From assembly GCF_000764305.2 (NCBI RefSeq), contig NW_025944327.1:310001-374000 (forward strand): 64,000 nucleotides of DNA. Direction: 5' to 3'. Made by a program: the position numbers and the translations under genes. The notes beneath the pieces were generated by a model. The model saw only the letters and a list, made by a program, of their open reading frames with translations. It did no database searches and had not been told where the DNA came from. The stretch is from Hyalella azteca. Taxonomy: Eukaryota > Arthropoda > Malacostraca > Amphipoda > Hyalellidae. Each line of letters opens with the position of its first letter. Position 1 is the stretch's first letter. Of the stretch, positions 36,535 through 50,100 are shown piece after piece.

Positions 36535-36780
36535 AAAGCCAAGAAATGCATTAAAGAGCAAAGTAAGAAGCTATATAAAAATCATTAAAGAGCAAATTAA
36601 GAAGCTTTGAAAAGGCATTTCAGAGCAATGAAGAAGGTCCAAAACAGAAAAGCATTTCAGAGCAATTAAGCAGGTTTAATATAGAATTTCAGGGCAATTA
36701 AAAGGCGCCAAAAAGCAGTTAAAAGCAAAGAAAGAGCCTCGAAAAAAACATTTAAGAGCAGTTAAATTGCGAAGCATTTT
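36535..36780. repeat. Degenerate AAAGAGCAATTAAGAAG repeat
   Basis: About eight loose copies of a unit near 28-35 bases (AAGAGCAATTAAGAAGC..., later CAGAGCAATTAAGCAGG). It lies just past the spineless 3' end, possibly within its 3' UTR. Confidence 0.65.
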
Positions 36781-36943
36781 GTTGGACTCGCCGCACAGGA
36801 TTGTTTTTCGAACATAACAGAGCGAAATTATTGCTTATTGGCATGAATCTTGCATTTGATTATGTTGAGCGAGAGTGGTCAAAATATGATAATTTAACTA
36901 CTTTTTCTGGAGGTTCAATCTATATTACAAAAAACAGCGATTT

Positions 36944-36949
36944 TTTAAT
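36944..36949 (-). promoter_or_regulatory. ss: Possible poly(A) signal of spineless
   Basis: ATTAAA on the minus strand about 135 bases past the stop. It is a common variant hexamer, but the region is AT-rich and chance occurrence is likely. Confidence 0.25.
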
Positions 36950-37084
36950 TAAAACGGTAAAGAGATAGTCTTATCTAAGACTAGCAGATCATCATTTCGC
37001 TCTATCACGTTCAAAAAATGGCTGTGAACGAGCATTCATCATGCAAAAGTTTCAACACAAAAGGAAAACAATCTCGGTGATCAC

Positions 37085-38165
37085 TCACTGTGCGCTGGGG
37101 TAAGCGTGATGATATGGGTGATGATAGTACTGATGTGGGGGCCAAAGTTCCCCCGTCTCAGTAGTGTAGTATCCCCCCTTACCCCCCGTGACCCCAGTAT
37201 TGCCGGGGGGTGAAGCTCCCTCATGGGGAGAGCCTCCATTGCTGCTGCTGCGTGCCCCGTTAGAACCTGCAGTAAGAGGTCCCCACTTGCAAGCAGCACC
37301 TGGTATCACCTCCTGAACTCCTGCAACGGTGCTGTGGTGGTTACCAGCACTGGAAGTACTATTGCTGCTCGTGTAAGGGCACGGCTGGTTGTTGGCAACA
37401 CCATTGCTACCATTGCTGGCATTGCTGCTGGGACTGTCACTGTATTTTTTGATGGTGGAGCTCGCAACGTCGTAATCTGGAGTCGGCAGAAGCGGAGCGG
37501 TGGACTCTGCAGATCCCCACATGAGGACTGTCTGGCGGGTACCGTTAGAATATCCTATATCTTTTATTCCCCCGCCATCAGTGACCGGAGTCAAAGGAGT
37601 CGTAGGAGGTGGAACACTCGGTGGGGGAGCCGTGCTAGCGGGTGACGGGGGTGCCAAAAGAGGCGTGTGTTCCCTCCGGAATTCCACAGAACTCGCCCGT
37701 AAATCGTACTTGTGGTCCAGGGGCGGGAGCACCGAGTTTGCCGTGTAGTACTGACTAGCATACTTCGAAGCTTCCAGCTGCGAGGGACAGTAAAATTTCT
37801 GTTCGGTTGTGGTAGTTTTTGATAATCCTGAAGTATCGTAACCCAGACATGGTCTAGTGGGGTCCATGTAGCCATTGCTGACGTAGCTGTGGGTAGTCAT
37901 GTAGTCGGGGTAGTAAGACCCGAGTTGTCGGTAGTGGAACAAATTATCTGTAGGGATGTACGACGTGGGGTATAAAGAAGGCAGGTTGCTTAGGTTTTGT
38001 GGATTGACGTACAAACTTGCAGCAGTATTGTCGGCCGCATAGGAAGATGGACTGTAGACGTTACTGTAGTTATTGTACGTCGGGTCTGCGATGTTGTTGT
38101 AGGAGCGCTTTGACCGGCACGTTGAGAGGAAATCTCGGAGATGAGTTTTATAGCGGCGGGACATC
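37085..38165 (-). CDS. ss: spineless exon F (C-terminal activation region and stop)
   Basis: One open frame of 359 codons plus TGA at 37087-37085. It starts after CTCATCAG with RRYKTHLRDFLSTCRSKR, a block shared with Drosophila Spineless. It continues with Tyr/Asn-rich, Pro/Thr-rich (PPPSVPPPTTPLTPV) and Ser/Asn/Gly-rich stretches, as expected for a transactivation region. The ATG at 38164 is internal, not a start. Confidence 0.94.
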
Positions 38166-41100
38166 CTGATGAGGTAGAAATAATAGTTAATTTGGTGGTG
38201 GTTAAACCACGCCAGGGAATAATGCTAAAGATAAGTAAAGAAGATTTAGATGATAGTGATTGTATAATTGCACGAGTTGAATAATTATTTGGGTTGATAA
38301 ATAGTTGCGAGTCTTGTTAAATATAAACTAGATTGAAAAACGAATGAGACGAATGATAACAAGGCATTTATATATCACGTCAACAAATGAAACGTGAATA
38401 ATAGAAGAGGGGGATGATGAACCACGTGAATAATGCAGGAGGTGAATATTTTAAAAGGTACTCATTGGATTATTAGATGAAAATGAATTTCATACGAAAA
38501 ATAAATGCAACGCGAGATGGCGATGTTCATTAATGAATCGGTCATTGAAACATGTATGATTGTGAAGATGTGATAAAATTCAGTGTATTCCTTGAAATCT
38601 AGCGAGAACTTTAAATATTTAAAGAAAATAGAGACGTTACGTCGATGAAGCTGGTGGAAGAATTATTTATTTATTTTCCAGTACAAATAAATAATATTAA
38701 AGACAGCAAATGGAATAATTCCCAATATCAGCGCATTGATTTCAGTGCTCCCATATTCAAACAATTTAAACATAAATTCTGATAACCCACATATAATTCC
38801 CTAGAATATGTGACAACCATATTCTCCGAACCACCAATACTTACTGATAACCAACCTGTAATACCTTAAAGTATAGCCGGCCTTGCTCTAACAATGCTTC
38901 GTAATATCCAGCCTATAGTTCCATAAATTAGCTGGCAACTGTAGTTATCTTTCCATCAATAGTCGCTGATATCTCGCCTATAATTACATAAAATGCTGGC
39001 AACCATATTCCCCGCCCCACCCATGGTCTCTGATATCTGGCCGATAATTAAATTAAGTACCCAACAATCATAATAAATGCTCTAAAGACGGCTTCTGACA
39101 CTCTGCTAATATTTATTTAAAAGCTGATAGCCGGCATCTTCGCTCCGATTTGCAGGTGATATTTCGATTGTAATGCCCTAAACACAAGTCGTTAACTTAT
39201 GCTCGTCTATTATTCACGATGCTTCAGAAAACACGGTTTCACTAATCACTGCACATGGATATTAGAATTTTTTAATTTTGCTTATGAGAAGGAAATCGAT
39301 TTGCGAGTATTTATGAAAATATTCAAATAGTTACAAAGTTAAAACTTTGTGTATTATGACTTGTGTAAATTTACTATTTTATAAGCATGCAGGAGTATCT
39401 CTTGGTAAGCATATAATCACTGAGCTCGTACAGCGGCAGGAGCTCGCTGTCACAGAGGTATGACTTGTTTAAATGAACTATTAATTTTTATATACGAGGA
39501 TGTCCTCTGATATGCACACAACCACTGAACACGTACAGTTGGGGGAAATCGCTGTCACAGAGGTATGACTTGTTTAAATGAACTATCGATTTTTATATAC
39601 GAGAGTGTCTCCTGATATGCATACAACCACTGAGCACGTACAGTTGGGGGAGCTCGCTGTCACAGAGGTATGACTGCGTCAGTCCGGGGTCCAGGTACGA
39701 GACTTTGAAGTCCATTGTGCGCTTGCCCAGGAGATCTCTCCCTTCCTCCTCCCTGAAATAATATGGTTAATTCTCAGTATATTTTTATGTTGAATCCTTG
39801 ACGTCTTCAATTTTATATACTGTTAACTTTAAGAGCTTTTTAAACCCTTTGGCGACTCAGGTTTACTGAAAAAGGAACCATTGTTTGTGCAAGCTTAGGG
39901 AGACTGTTTGCAATAATACGAATTAATCTAATTAACAGCTCTTAAAATACAAACGCATACACACTGCTTCAATTCTGCTTTGCTTAACCGCCCGGCCTCC
40001 TCGCCGATTCTGACCAGAAACTGGCAGGCAGTTATCTATCTCCGAGCAGGCGTACAGTTACGTTACGTATCTTCCCGCGCAAATGTTTTGATAATACCAC
40101 CTCTAGAGTTACGTTATCAAGTCAGCACTTACGCCGCTCGTAAGTAAGTCGATTTTGCGAACTTACGAAGTTTTGATAATACGGCCCCTGAACTGTAACC
40201 ACTGGGCCACCCTGCCTCCAGTTCTCACATGAGGGGACGGTGCTCACAAGCAGTTCCTACAGTTCTCACATGAGGGGGCAGTTCTCACAAGCAGTTCCTA
40301 CAGTTCTCACAAGAGGGGGCAGTTCTAACAAGAAGTTCCTACAGTTCTTACAAGCAGTTCCTACAGTTCCCAGAAGCAGTTCCTACAGTTCTCACATGAG
40401 GGGGCAGTTCCCACAAGCAGTTCCTACAGTTCTCAGAAGCAGTTCCTACAGTTCCCACAAGCAGTTCCTACAGTTCTCACAAGCAGTTCCTACAGTTCTC
40501 ACAAGCAGTTCCCACAGTTTTCACAAGCAGTTCCTACAGTTCTCACAAGCAGTTCCTACAGTTCCTACAGTTCTCACATAAGAGGACGGTGTGTACAGAT
40601 AATGAAGTCAGGTTTGCTGTTCTTGTAGACGAGGCGCGACGACGTCTGCAGCCACTGCCAGGAGCCATCCCGCGTCAGCAGTCTGTAGGCGATCATCCCT
40701 GACGCTCCTGTCTTCAGAACTGAAGGAGCAAGAAGACAGGTAGGATATGAAGATATTTGATGAAATGTTATTCATTATTAAAGATCATTTATTATCAGAT
40801 ATAAATTTTCATTAAATTATTTTATTTAATACTACAGAACTGACGGAGCAAGAGAACAGGTAGGATATGAAGATATTTGATGCAATGTTATTTATTATTA
40901 AATATTATTTATTATAATATATAAATTTTCACTGAATTATTTTATTTAATACTATTTATCATGAAATGGTATTTAGACTATACGCAATTTGGATGAAATT
41001 CCATTCAGTTATTTAGTTATGCATAAATGTTACATAAAATAAATATTTATTTTTAATTTTTTCATACATTTTACGAATGAATGGATCTCGATTAGAAATG

Positions 41101-44100
41101 AAATTATGCTTTTTAAGTTATATTTAAAAGTATATTTGCCGACGAAGAGCTAAAATGAGAATAAAATGAACATAACTCATTAATTTTCGTATGAATTTCA
41201 CAAAAATGAAGGTGATTTACAGATTCTCCGAATATATGAGGAGTCACATTTTTCACATCGTTTTTTTTATTCACATTCGAATTATTAAGACTCCCGCGTG
41301 GAATGTGATTAGCGGGTCGCATATCGCAGATGAGAACGTGACCGTCTCGTATCATGTAGAAGGGTGTAAATCCAGGAATACTTATTTTTTTATATTATAA
41401 ATTTGCAGGCCATGATAAATGATTTGATCTTGAATTATACACTAGTAATAGTCACTACATTTACAACACATACAAAATATCGCTCATTTGATGACATGAA
41501 TTATTTTCAGGGACGACAGATCCATTATAATTAAAGTTATATTCACTCTGTACCTTTCTGCTCACTCCAATAAAAATTATGTTCACTCTGTTCTATTAAC
41601 TCTAATAAAAGTTGTATTCACTCTGTTATGTTCTATTCGCTTTAATAAAAATTCTGCTCACTCGGTTATGTTCTTTGCATTCAAATAGAATTATCGAATT
41701 AATCTAAACGAATTATCGAGCTACAGTTCATCATGACCCAGGGCAATGAAAATGAAATGGATTAAATTAAATGGATAAAATTAATTAGAGTCGGGAATTT
41801 CCGGCTCTTGACAGTTGTGAACTACATCACAGAGCTTCACTTTTGACATTGTGTAAATTATTGCACACAAATAACAAAACTGGTAACTTTTACAGTATTA
41901 TTAAATAAGTTTCTAATTTAAATAAGTGTTCGCCGCCTGTTATGATTGTGTAGCTTAAATATTCAGCGTCGCATTCCTAGCAAAATTAAATTAGTACATC
42001 AATTTGAAATTGGAGAGCGTATGAAAAACGAAATATATTTAAAACATGAAAGGTACACAAATTTTAATGTATGAGAAGTAAATGAGATAATTTTTATGAT
42101 GATCAACGATATTTGTTAGTTTAACGAACGTCATGCCATACTAACATCTCAGTGCGTTTTTTCGGTTACATAAGTCACACATCTAAAGTGAAAAAAACTG
42201 GGAAAAGTTTACCTATCCATTGATTATTTCGCTGCTGAGGTATCGCTGACTACAGTGATCCTCTAAACGTAGCCAGCCAATAGAAAAAGTAAACGACACA
42301 CGAGTCACCATTGAAGTTTTTTTATTAAACATGGTGTAAAGTTAATTAAGTTGGGGCTCGAAATTTATAATATAAAGACTAATATTTTAGGAGCAAAGTA
42401 TCTATTTCGAGTTGAGAAGTGTTTCATGACTGCATGACATTAGTTGTTCTCTATATAAAATTTTTTATTGTGTTTATATTTATCTATTTATATTATATAT
42501 ATGTATATATATATATATTTTGCTCATTTTACAATTTATTGCTACATTGGTCGCTAATTATTCTTCATGATCATTAGAGTCTTTCATAACTGGATTTATA
42601 TGAACTTGACATAGATTTCAATTTATTACTTGTAAAAATTCTATCTATTATTTATTGAAGGCATACTTTGATTATTAATCAAATTGATGACTGCACTGCC
42701 AATCAGAAAGACAAATAAAGCTTCATAGAAGTATTGTTTCCTAATCGAGTTATTAAAATTTTTCAAAAATGTTATTCACGTTATAAATTGTTACAATTTA
42801 AACTTTCTTTTTGTAAGCAATGGAATGCTGAAGTTTCGCAAGCACTTTAGAAGCTATGGAAACATTCGAGAGGAATGAAAATGCAAAGGAATATTAAAAA
42901 AGAACGTGCATGATTTTGAGACAGCAGCAGCAATAGGCACTGGAATGACCCTATAGCAAAGTAAGGCCATAAGAGCCAGAGGTCGATCATGCCAGACGGT
43001 TCTAATCAACCTGTCGTAAAGCAAGCCACGTCAATTGCCACCTAACTATGAAATGAAGCCAAAGCTTGTTTAACTGATCGATAGAGGGCGCTGCTTCTCG
43101 AACCACCACAGCTTGAATGTCGTATGCGTTCATTCGGCGCTCGTTCATAAATTCGAGAGCGTTGCGATATGAGGGAATATTAAAGACTAACCAAAGTTCA
43201 GTTTGCTGTAGCAAGTCGCTACCACTGATGAGTTTTCATTTATTCACAGGTAAATTGGCTGCCGAGGTATCATTATCGATACTGAAACTCAAGTACCTGA
43301 GACAAAAAAATTAATGCAAAGCAAATACAGACGAAGCGTGCCTTGACATTATTGCTTTATCTTCATTTAAAGAACTTTAAAAATATATTATTATTATTAT
43401 TACGCGTTGTAACTGAGCTAAGCAGATTAGGGCTCCACATGAAAAACAGTGCAAAGTCTTCGCACGTATTCTCAATTCGTACTTGTATTAGCTCCTTCAC
43501 ATTCAATTAATAATAATTATTTTTGCACGATAACTATCGAGTGATCTAGACGTTTGTTAGAACAATTTAAACTCGATGTTAAATTATTAAAACAATAACT
43601 CGACGTTAAAACAATATCATCACAAAGCTCGAGAAGCTTCATATTAACTTATTAACAAATGACTCGTATGGAAGCTTCATATTAACTTATTCACAAATGA
43701 CTCATATGAACCACTTGTTTCTACAGAGACAGACATGTGGGTAAACAATAAATGTGTAGGTTGAATATACTTATTCAACTTACACATTTAAGACCCCGGA
43801 CGCTGGGTCTTGCAGATGTGCGTGTCTTAGGCTCGGCAATAGCCGACGATGTGATGGTTTTTATGCGGGTGTTAAAATGTGTAACGAAATATTAGACGCC
43901 ATAATCTATTGTAATAGTAATGTTTGATCGCGTATATGATTAGTGTTATGACGCTTTACTCGCGCGCATAGAAGACGATAAAAACGAGTTCATTAGATTG
44001 TATAAAAAACTGACGTTTGTCAACGCATTAATATAGAAATTTATGATTGATTGATGAAAGGCGAACATTAAAATATTCACTATATTCGCCTATAGTATAC

Positions 44101-47100
44101 GTGATCTTCGTATTTCATATTCCTCGAAAAATGCACTATTGTAATTAAAACGCTTGCACATTTTTAAAGAATTTTACATTCGAATTGTGAAAAATTCGAA
44201 ATTTTACATATTTTTCATGATGAGACTCGTGCTCTCAACTTTACAGTAAAATCACAAAAAATTATTCAAAAAAATTACTTAGAAAAAAATTACTAAATTG
44301 CAGTAATATATGGAGCATTAAAAATTTATTTTTGCACGTAAGCTTTTCGTAAAGAAGATGGAAGACGCCATTGAAGGCTGGAAATTAAATGGTCGGTAAT
44401 GAGTGATGTTCGTGTACAGTCTATAATTACACTCAAAGATGTTGACATCAGGTCCAATTTAGTCGGTTCTACTTTCTTGAAATAAAATTTTTTGGTATTA
44501 ATGGATAAGCTTAGCTACATGACCATTTGTTACGATTTGAAAATTAATTCATTATTTCACGTGAGCCGCGGAACGAAAATGAATAAAGACGCTCATTGAA
44601 TTGCTCTGTCCTTAAATAATCACATATAATTAATTATTCAGAGTATATTTAAATAAGCACCAAACGCACTGTGCACTCAAACGTATACGGAATAAATTAC
44701 AACTGCAATCTAGTAACTACTGCAGAGCACTAAAAATCCCATCACATGATCGTTTCAGTTGTAAATATCTTATCATACCAAGTTTATAAATGATGTCAGT
44801 CTCGTGCATGTGTGTCTACATCAATGTGAATGTAATGTTTATTGCTACATCAAATACGGCCTGTAATCTTGAACGAAATTATGCAGCTTGTGCAGACACT
44901 GGCTGCGTAACGTCCGTTTAAAATTCAGCAGGTAATCCCCTGTACATGCGCGGCATACTCTCATTGATTCAGGAAGTACTTAAGTAAGGATGTATGCCTT
45001 CATTCCGTGTGTATGAGAGTATTTTGCGCGGTCGCAATTACAGTAGTTCATTAAGTATTAGTCACAATTGTTCTACGTTAAGTGCACTAAACTACGTTAA
45101 GTGCGTGAAGCACTAAGTTGCCGCTTGAAGTTTCATCACGAAAAATTATAAAATTCATCATCAAAAATTAAAAATTTCATTATTCAAATTAAGTTACCGC
45201 TTGAAAAAATTAATTTGATGAATGAAATGAATTTTTTTCAGAATGAGATTTTCGATTGAATTACGTTGCCATGAAAAGCCAGCTTGACTGTACGTAAAAC
45301 TGACGAAATTTCCTCTTTATCTGACTTTCCTAAAGATATTGCAACGCGTGCCCATCTCATTGTGATAAATGAATCAGATTTGTTTGAAGGAGTCACGTTA
45401 TAGCTCGTGTTAATTTTTAAATTTTATGTAACTCTGCGATACTTAATGTCGATCAGCATTTTAAATCAGTGTCTCAATTGATCAACTTCTGGAATGAGTG
45501 AAGATCAAAGTTGAGTGGTCGTTGGAAGAAGCTAGACTCATCAGGAGCTTAACTCACTCATCCCAAACCCAAGTAAACCTTGTACACTTATAAGAATAAG
45601 AAGCCTAATTATGCGCTATGAGTCTTTCTTCGTCTCATACGGTCTTTTACATTTCCTCTTCCTCGTTCTGGCCAGTCTGTGCCACCTTTTGTTCTTTTCC
45701 ATACTTTCCTAGTAACACCCCAACATCTATAAAAACTTACTCATATGTGAGTTATCATCCTGAAGCTCATGCATGATCACTTCCTAAAATGAATAATATT
45801 CATTGTAATGTATTGAATTGTAATGTATTGTTCCTATAATGAATAATAGTCATTTTAGGAGAAGAGGGAGAACCTATATCGTCATTATTGGACTCGTTTT
45901 TTTGACAAAAAATAAAAATAATTTTTGGAAATGTACGCGTATGATTAGCACGTGTAACATTAGGTACGAATTAACATCAAAAAGTGGCGTACAATTTTTT
46001 CGTATTGCACTCGAATTTGGGTAAAGGAACTAACAATGAAAATTCAATATACTGGAAACCTCTTTCAGTGGCCCACAAATTTCTAAATGTATTTGTTATC
46101 TTTATATGATAAAAAATTATATATTTATCTAATCTCTACATCCAACCTATTTATTTATCGTTACGATTCTTCATTGCAACGACTACGGTCCTTTTAATTC
46201 ACGTGCAAATTCACATTGGGATAAAAATCAACTCAATCCCAGTTGAACATTGGAATCTCATCGGAATGATATCAGCTAACAAAATAATCATGCCTAGTTT
46301 ATTGATAAATAACATTTAAGAGTTAAGATTTTAACCGGATGCACTTCACATTAACGGATGCACACATGCATTGAGGCTAAAAAATACCGTTTATGAGTTT
46401 TACAATTTCATTGGCGTACTTTAGAACTGTGACAAAACGCATATCATGGGTAGAATTACAATGAATGATTTTAATTCACCGTTAATGTAGGCTCACAGAG
46501 GCACGGTGACTTTATTTATATCAACAGTCGAGTAAATTTTCATACTAAAATTCCCGGAGACAATAAACAGACTTCTAAAAGTGTCCGAGTTTTTAAAAAA
46601 ATCAAACTTTTGAATGGCGGCACTAATAATTACCAGCGACTAATTTGATGCGAATCTAGTTGAGTAGATGAAAGAAGGATAAGAAGAATCTTATTTCTTG
46701 ATCTGAATTGAAAACAGCCGAATTTCGAAACTATCATAACTATTGTTATGATAGTGAATCATATAAAAAATATAATCATATATAATCATATAGTTATAAA
46801 AAGTAAATCATAATTTAAACTTTGGTTGTCTGTGTGCTTTGTTGGTTGGATAAGAATTGAACGTAGATTGGATGTTGAATGTGGCAGAGTATATCCGTAG
46901 ACTCGTTCGATTTTACGGTTAAATTTTTCTCGATTTTTTTTGTCTCTTTAGAGGAATAAAATTTGCACCAGATTTTTTAATAAAAAATTCAGTCAGTTTT
47001 TAAGCTTTTGTTTCTAAGGAAAATATTTTTTCCTTTTATTTCCAATATTTTATTGCTTTCAATTAATTTTATTCATTTTTTAGAAACAAACAAAGAATTT

Positions 47101-50100
47101 GCATGGCGAAAATTCTATGATAGTTTTAATTTTCAACAAAGAATCGAAGAATGAAATTAGCGATTTTAAATTTCAAACTTATGTCGTGAAGCCGAATGTC
47201 TTAATAAACCATAAAAAAGTCATGTGTCGATGAAAAACTTAGGAATGAAAGAACTTTTCAACATGGAACTTGCAATCGATGCAGAGTAAACATTTCATGG
47301 GCGCAAGTTTTGTCATCAAGCAAATTGCCGGGGGTAATTGTTAGCAGTTGAAAATTCACGACTCTTTGGCATCGACAAAAAGTTTCAATAGGTGGAAGCC
47401 AATAACTTCTTGTTGAATTGTAATGTTACTCTTTGTTAACTGCAACTTTTAGATAACAAATGATTAAATGAGAATTATTTCATTGAAATATTAAACATTA
47501 AGAAGAAGAAACCCTTATTTTCTTATAATTCTCCTTAATTATTATCTTAATGATCTTAATTAAATGCAGTTGTGGGAATAAACTTGTAATGCAATAAATG
47601 TTTTGGAAGTTACAGAATAACTAGAGATAAATCTATACGTTAGAATCATAGCTGCCTTTTCTGAGGCCAGTAATTGGCCGTACGTAATTCGTCTATAATG
47701 TATACTTCGATCTGTTTATCTTGTATTTATTTCAGACGATGTCGCCCTTACTTTAGACGAGGCTGCTCTCGTCTTAGGCGACTTCAACTTGATTCCAATG
47801 GAGGTCACCCTTATTCTAGTAGAGGTCATCCATATTTTAGAAGAGGTCATCCTTATTTTGAAACAGACTGCACATCTTTTCATAAGGTTGCCTTTATTTT
47901 AGACGAGGTTGCCTTTTATTAGAGGTCGCTCTTATAATAAACGAGATCACTCGTATGATAGAAGATGTCACTCATATACCATAAAAGGTTGGTCTTACGA
48001 TAAACGAGGTCACTCTTACGATAGAAGATATCATTTCTATACAATAATAGGTCGCTCATATGATAACCGAGGTCACTCTTATGATAGAAAATATAACTCA
48101 TATACAAAAAGAGGTCACTCATATGATAAACGAGGTCACTCTTATGCTATTAGAGGTCATGACACTCACGTTCCTGGTGCGCACAGGCGACGTAGGCGAG
48201 GTCATCGTAGTGGACGAGGTCATAGCCGCCCTTGTTGGCGAGCTCCAGGTCACTGTAGCCCAGCAACAGCTTGCCTCTGTTGGGGAACAGGTGCGTGAAC
48301 AGGAGGGGGGGAGTGGACTGTTAACTGTGCAGTGGATAAGGTGGAAGAATAATGGGGCCGTGAACAGGGAGGAAATAACAGGGCCGTGAACAGGGCGAGA
48401 ATAATGGGGCCGTGAACAGGGAGGAAATAATGGGGCCGTGAACAGGGAGGAAATAATGGGGCAGTGAACAGTGAGGAAATAATGGGGCAGTGAACAGAGA
48501 GGATATAATGGGGCAGTGAACAGGGAGGATATAATCTGTCTCTTATACACATCTAGATGTGTATAAGAGACAGAAGACCAGAAAATGTATTTTAGTAATA
48601 ATTTTCTTATTAATAAAATTTTGGTTTCAAACATAATAAATGAACATCCATGTATATCAAAAAATAACCACACCTATTTATCTGCATAGATATCCAGACC
48701 TATGCATATGCAAAGACATGCCTGGTATTTGCACCAATAAGTGTGCAGACCTATACTTAATTTTCATCCTCTTTCAACCTTTCTTGTTCTTTTAATTATG
48801 CATAAATATGTATGCAGACCTATACATATGCATAAATATATATGCATATGTATACTTATTTATGTATATATACATATACATAGCCACATAGCTATGTATA
48901 GACATAAATAGCCCAGTCGCCACACCTATGTATGGCATAAACTGTCTGTGATGCCGTCAGTACCGCGTTGCCGTCTGTCTGTCTATCCGTCTATTCGCGA
49001 GCGCGGATCGCGGCCCCACCTTAGCTAATGGAAATTCATACAGGCTGCCATTAGCCGCTGACTGGTCGGTAATTTATCCATCACAGTGCAGCCCAAACCT
49101 CACTCACAAATAGGGAAACAAAATAAAAGAGTGGTCGCCAATATCATACCTTAGAAAACTTGTACATGTTGGAAATCTGAGGCTTGAGTCGGCTATTTCG
49201 AGATCGTCTATGTATTATTGAACTCAAATAGAATGGTACTTCAGTGGCCGATCTCCGGCCATCGAAAATTCCGCACTGACTATCATATATTAATTGAGGT
49301 GATATAATAGATGATATAAATAGATTATCGTAGGGAATTTGGCGGCCGCTGATTAATAGACCACGGATGCTGTCTCTTATACACATCTAGATGTGTATAA
49401 GAGACAAGGGAGAAAATAATGGGGCCGTGAACGGGGAGAAAATAATGGGGCCGTGAACGGGGAGAAAATAATGGGGCCGTGAACGGGGAGAAAATAATGG
49501 GGCCGTGAACAGGGTGGAAATAACGGGGCCGTGAACAGGGAGGAAATGATGGGGCCGTGAACGGGGAGAAAATAATGGGGCCGTGAACAGAGAGTAAATA
49601 ACGGAGCCGTGAACAGGGAGAAAATAACGGGGCCGTGAACAGGGAGAAAATAATGGGGCCGTGAACAGGGTGGAAATAACAGGGCCGTGAACAGGGAGAA
49701 AATAATGGGGTCGTGAACAGAGAGAAAATAATGGGGTCGTGAACAGAGAGAAAATAACGGGGCCGTGAACAGGGAGAAAATAACGGGGCCGTGAACAGGG
49801 AGAAAATAACGGGGCCGTGAACAGGGAGAAAAAAACGGGGCCGTGAACAGGGAGAAAAAAACGGGGCCGTGAGCAGGGAGAAAATAATGGGGCCGTGAGC
49901 AGGGAGAAAATAATGGGGCAATGAACAGGGAGAAAATAACGGGGCAGTGAACAGGGAGAAAAAAACGGGGCCGTGAACAGGGAGAAAATAATAGGGCAGT
50001 GAACAGGGAGAAAATAACGGGGCAGTGAACAGGGAGGAAATAACGGAGCCGTGAACAGGGAGGAAATAACGGGGCCGTGAACAGGGAGAAAATAAGGAGG

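Larger units (their letters stand above)
22180..37084. other. Intergenic region between CARM1 and spineless
   Basis: About 15 kb. Apart from the repeats listed, it holds only short AT-rich frames without recognisable motifs. The longest (26063-26485, 140 codons) has random composition. CARM1 promoter elements must lie near 22200-23400, but I see no clear TATA box or initiator there. Confidence 0.7.
40958..48169. other. spineless intron between exons C and D
   Basis: About 7.3 kb, including the flanking arrays. Contains a TA-dinucleotide run (42490-42521), a 38-bp tandem pair (43640-43715) and the minisatellite at 47700. A 70-codon minus-strand frame at 43002-43214 lies in a GC-richer patch, but I do not recognise it. 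Nothing else coding is seen. Confidence 0.7.

Noticed and set aside
37223..37748. Plus-strand frames opposite spineless exon F
   Set aside because: Shadow frames of a GC-rich coding exon on the other strand.
43002..43214. 70-codon minus-strand frame in a GC-richer patch
   Set aside because: Looks more protein-like than its surroundings, but I recognise no family and see no paired splice sites in phase with spineless. Could be an old repeat.
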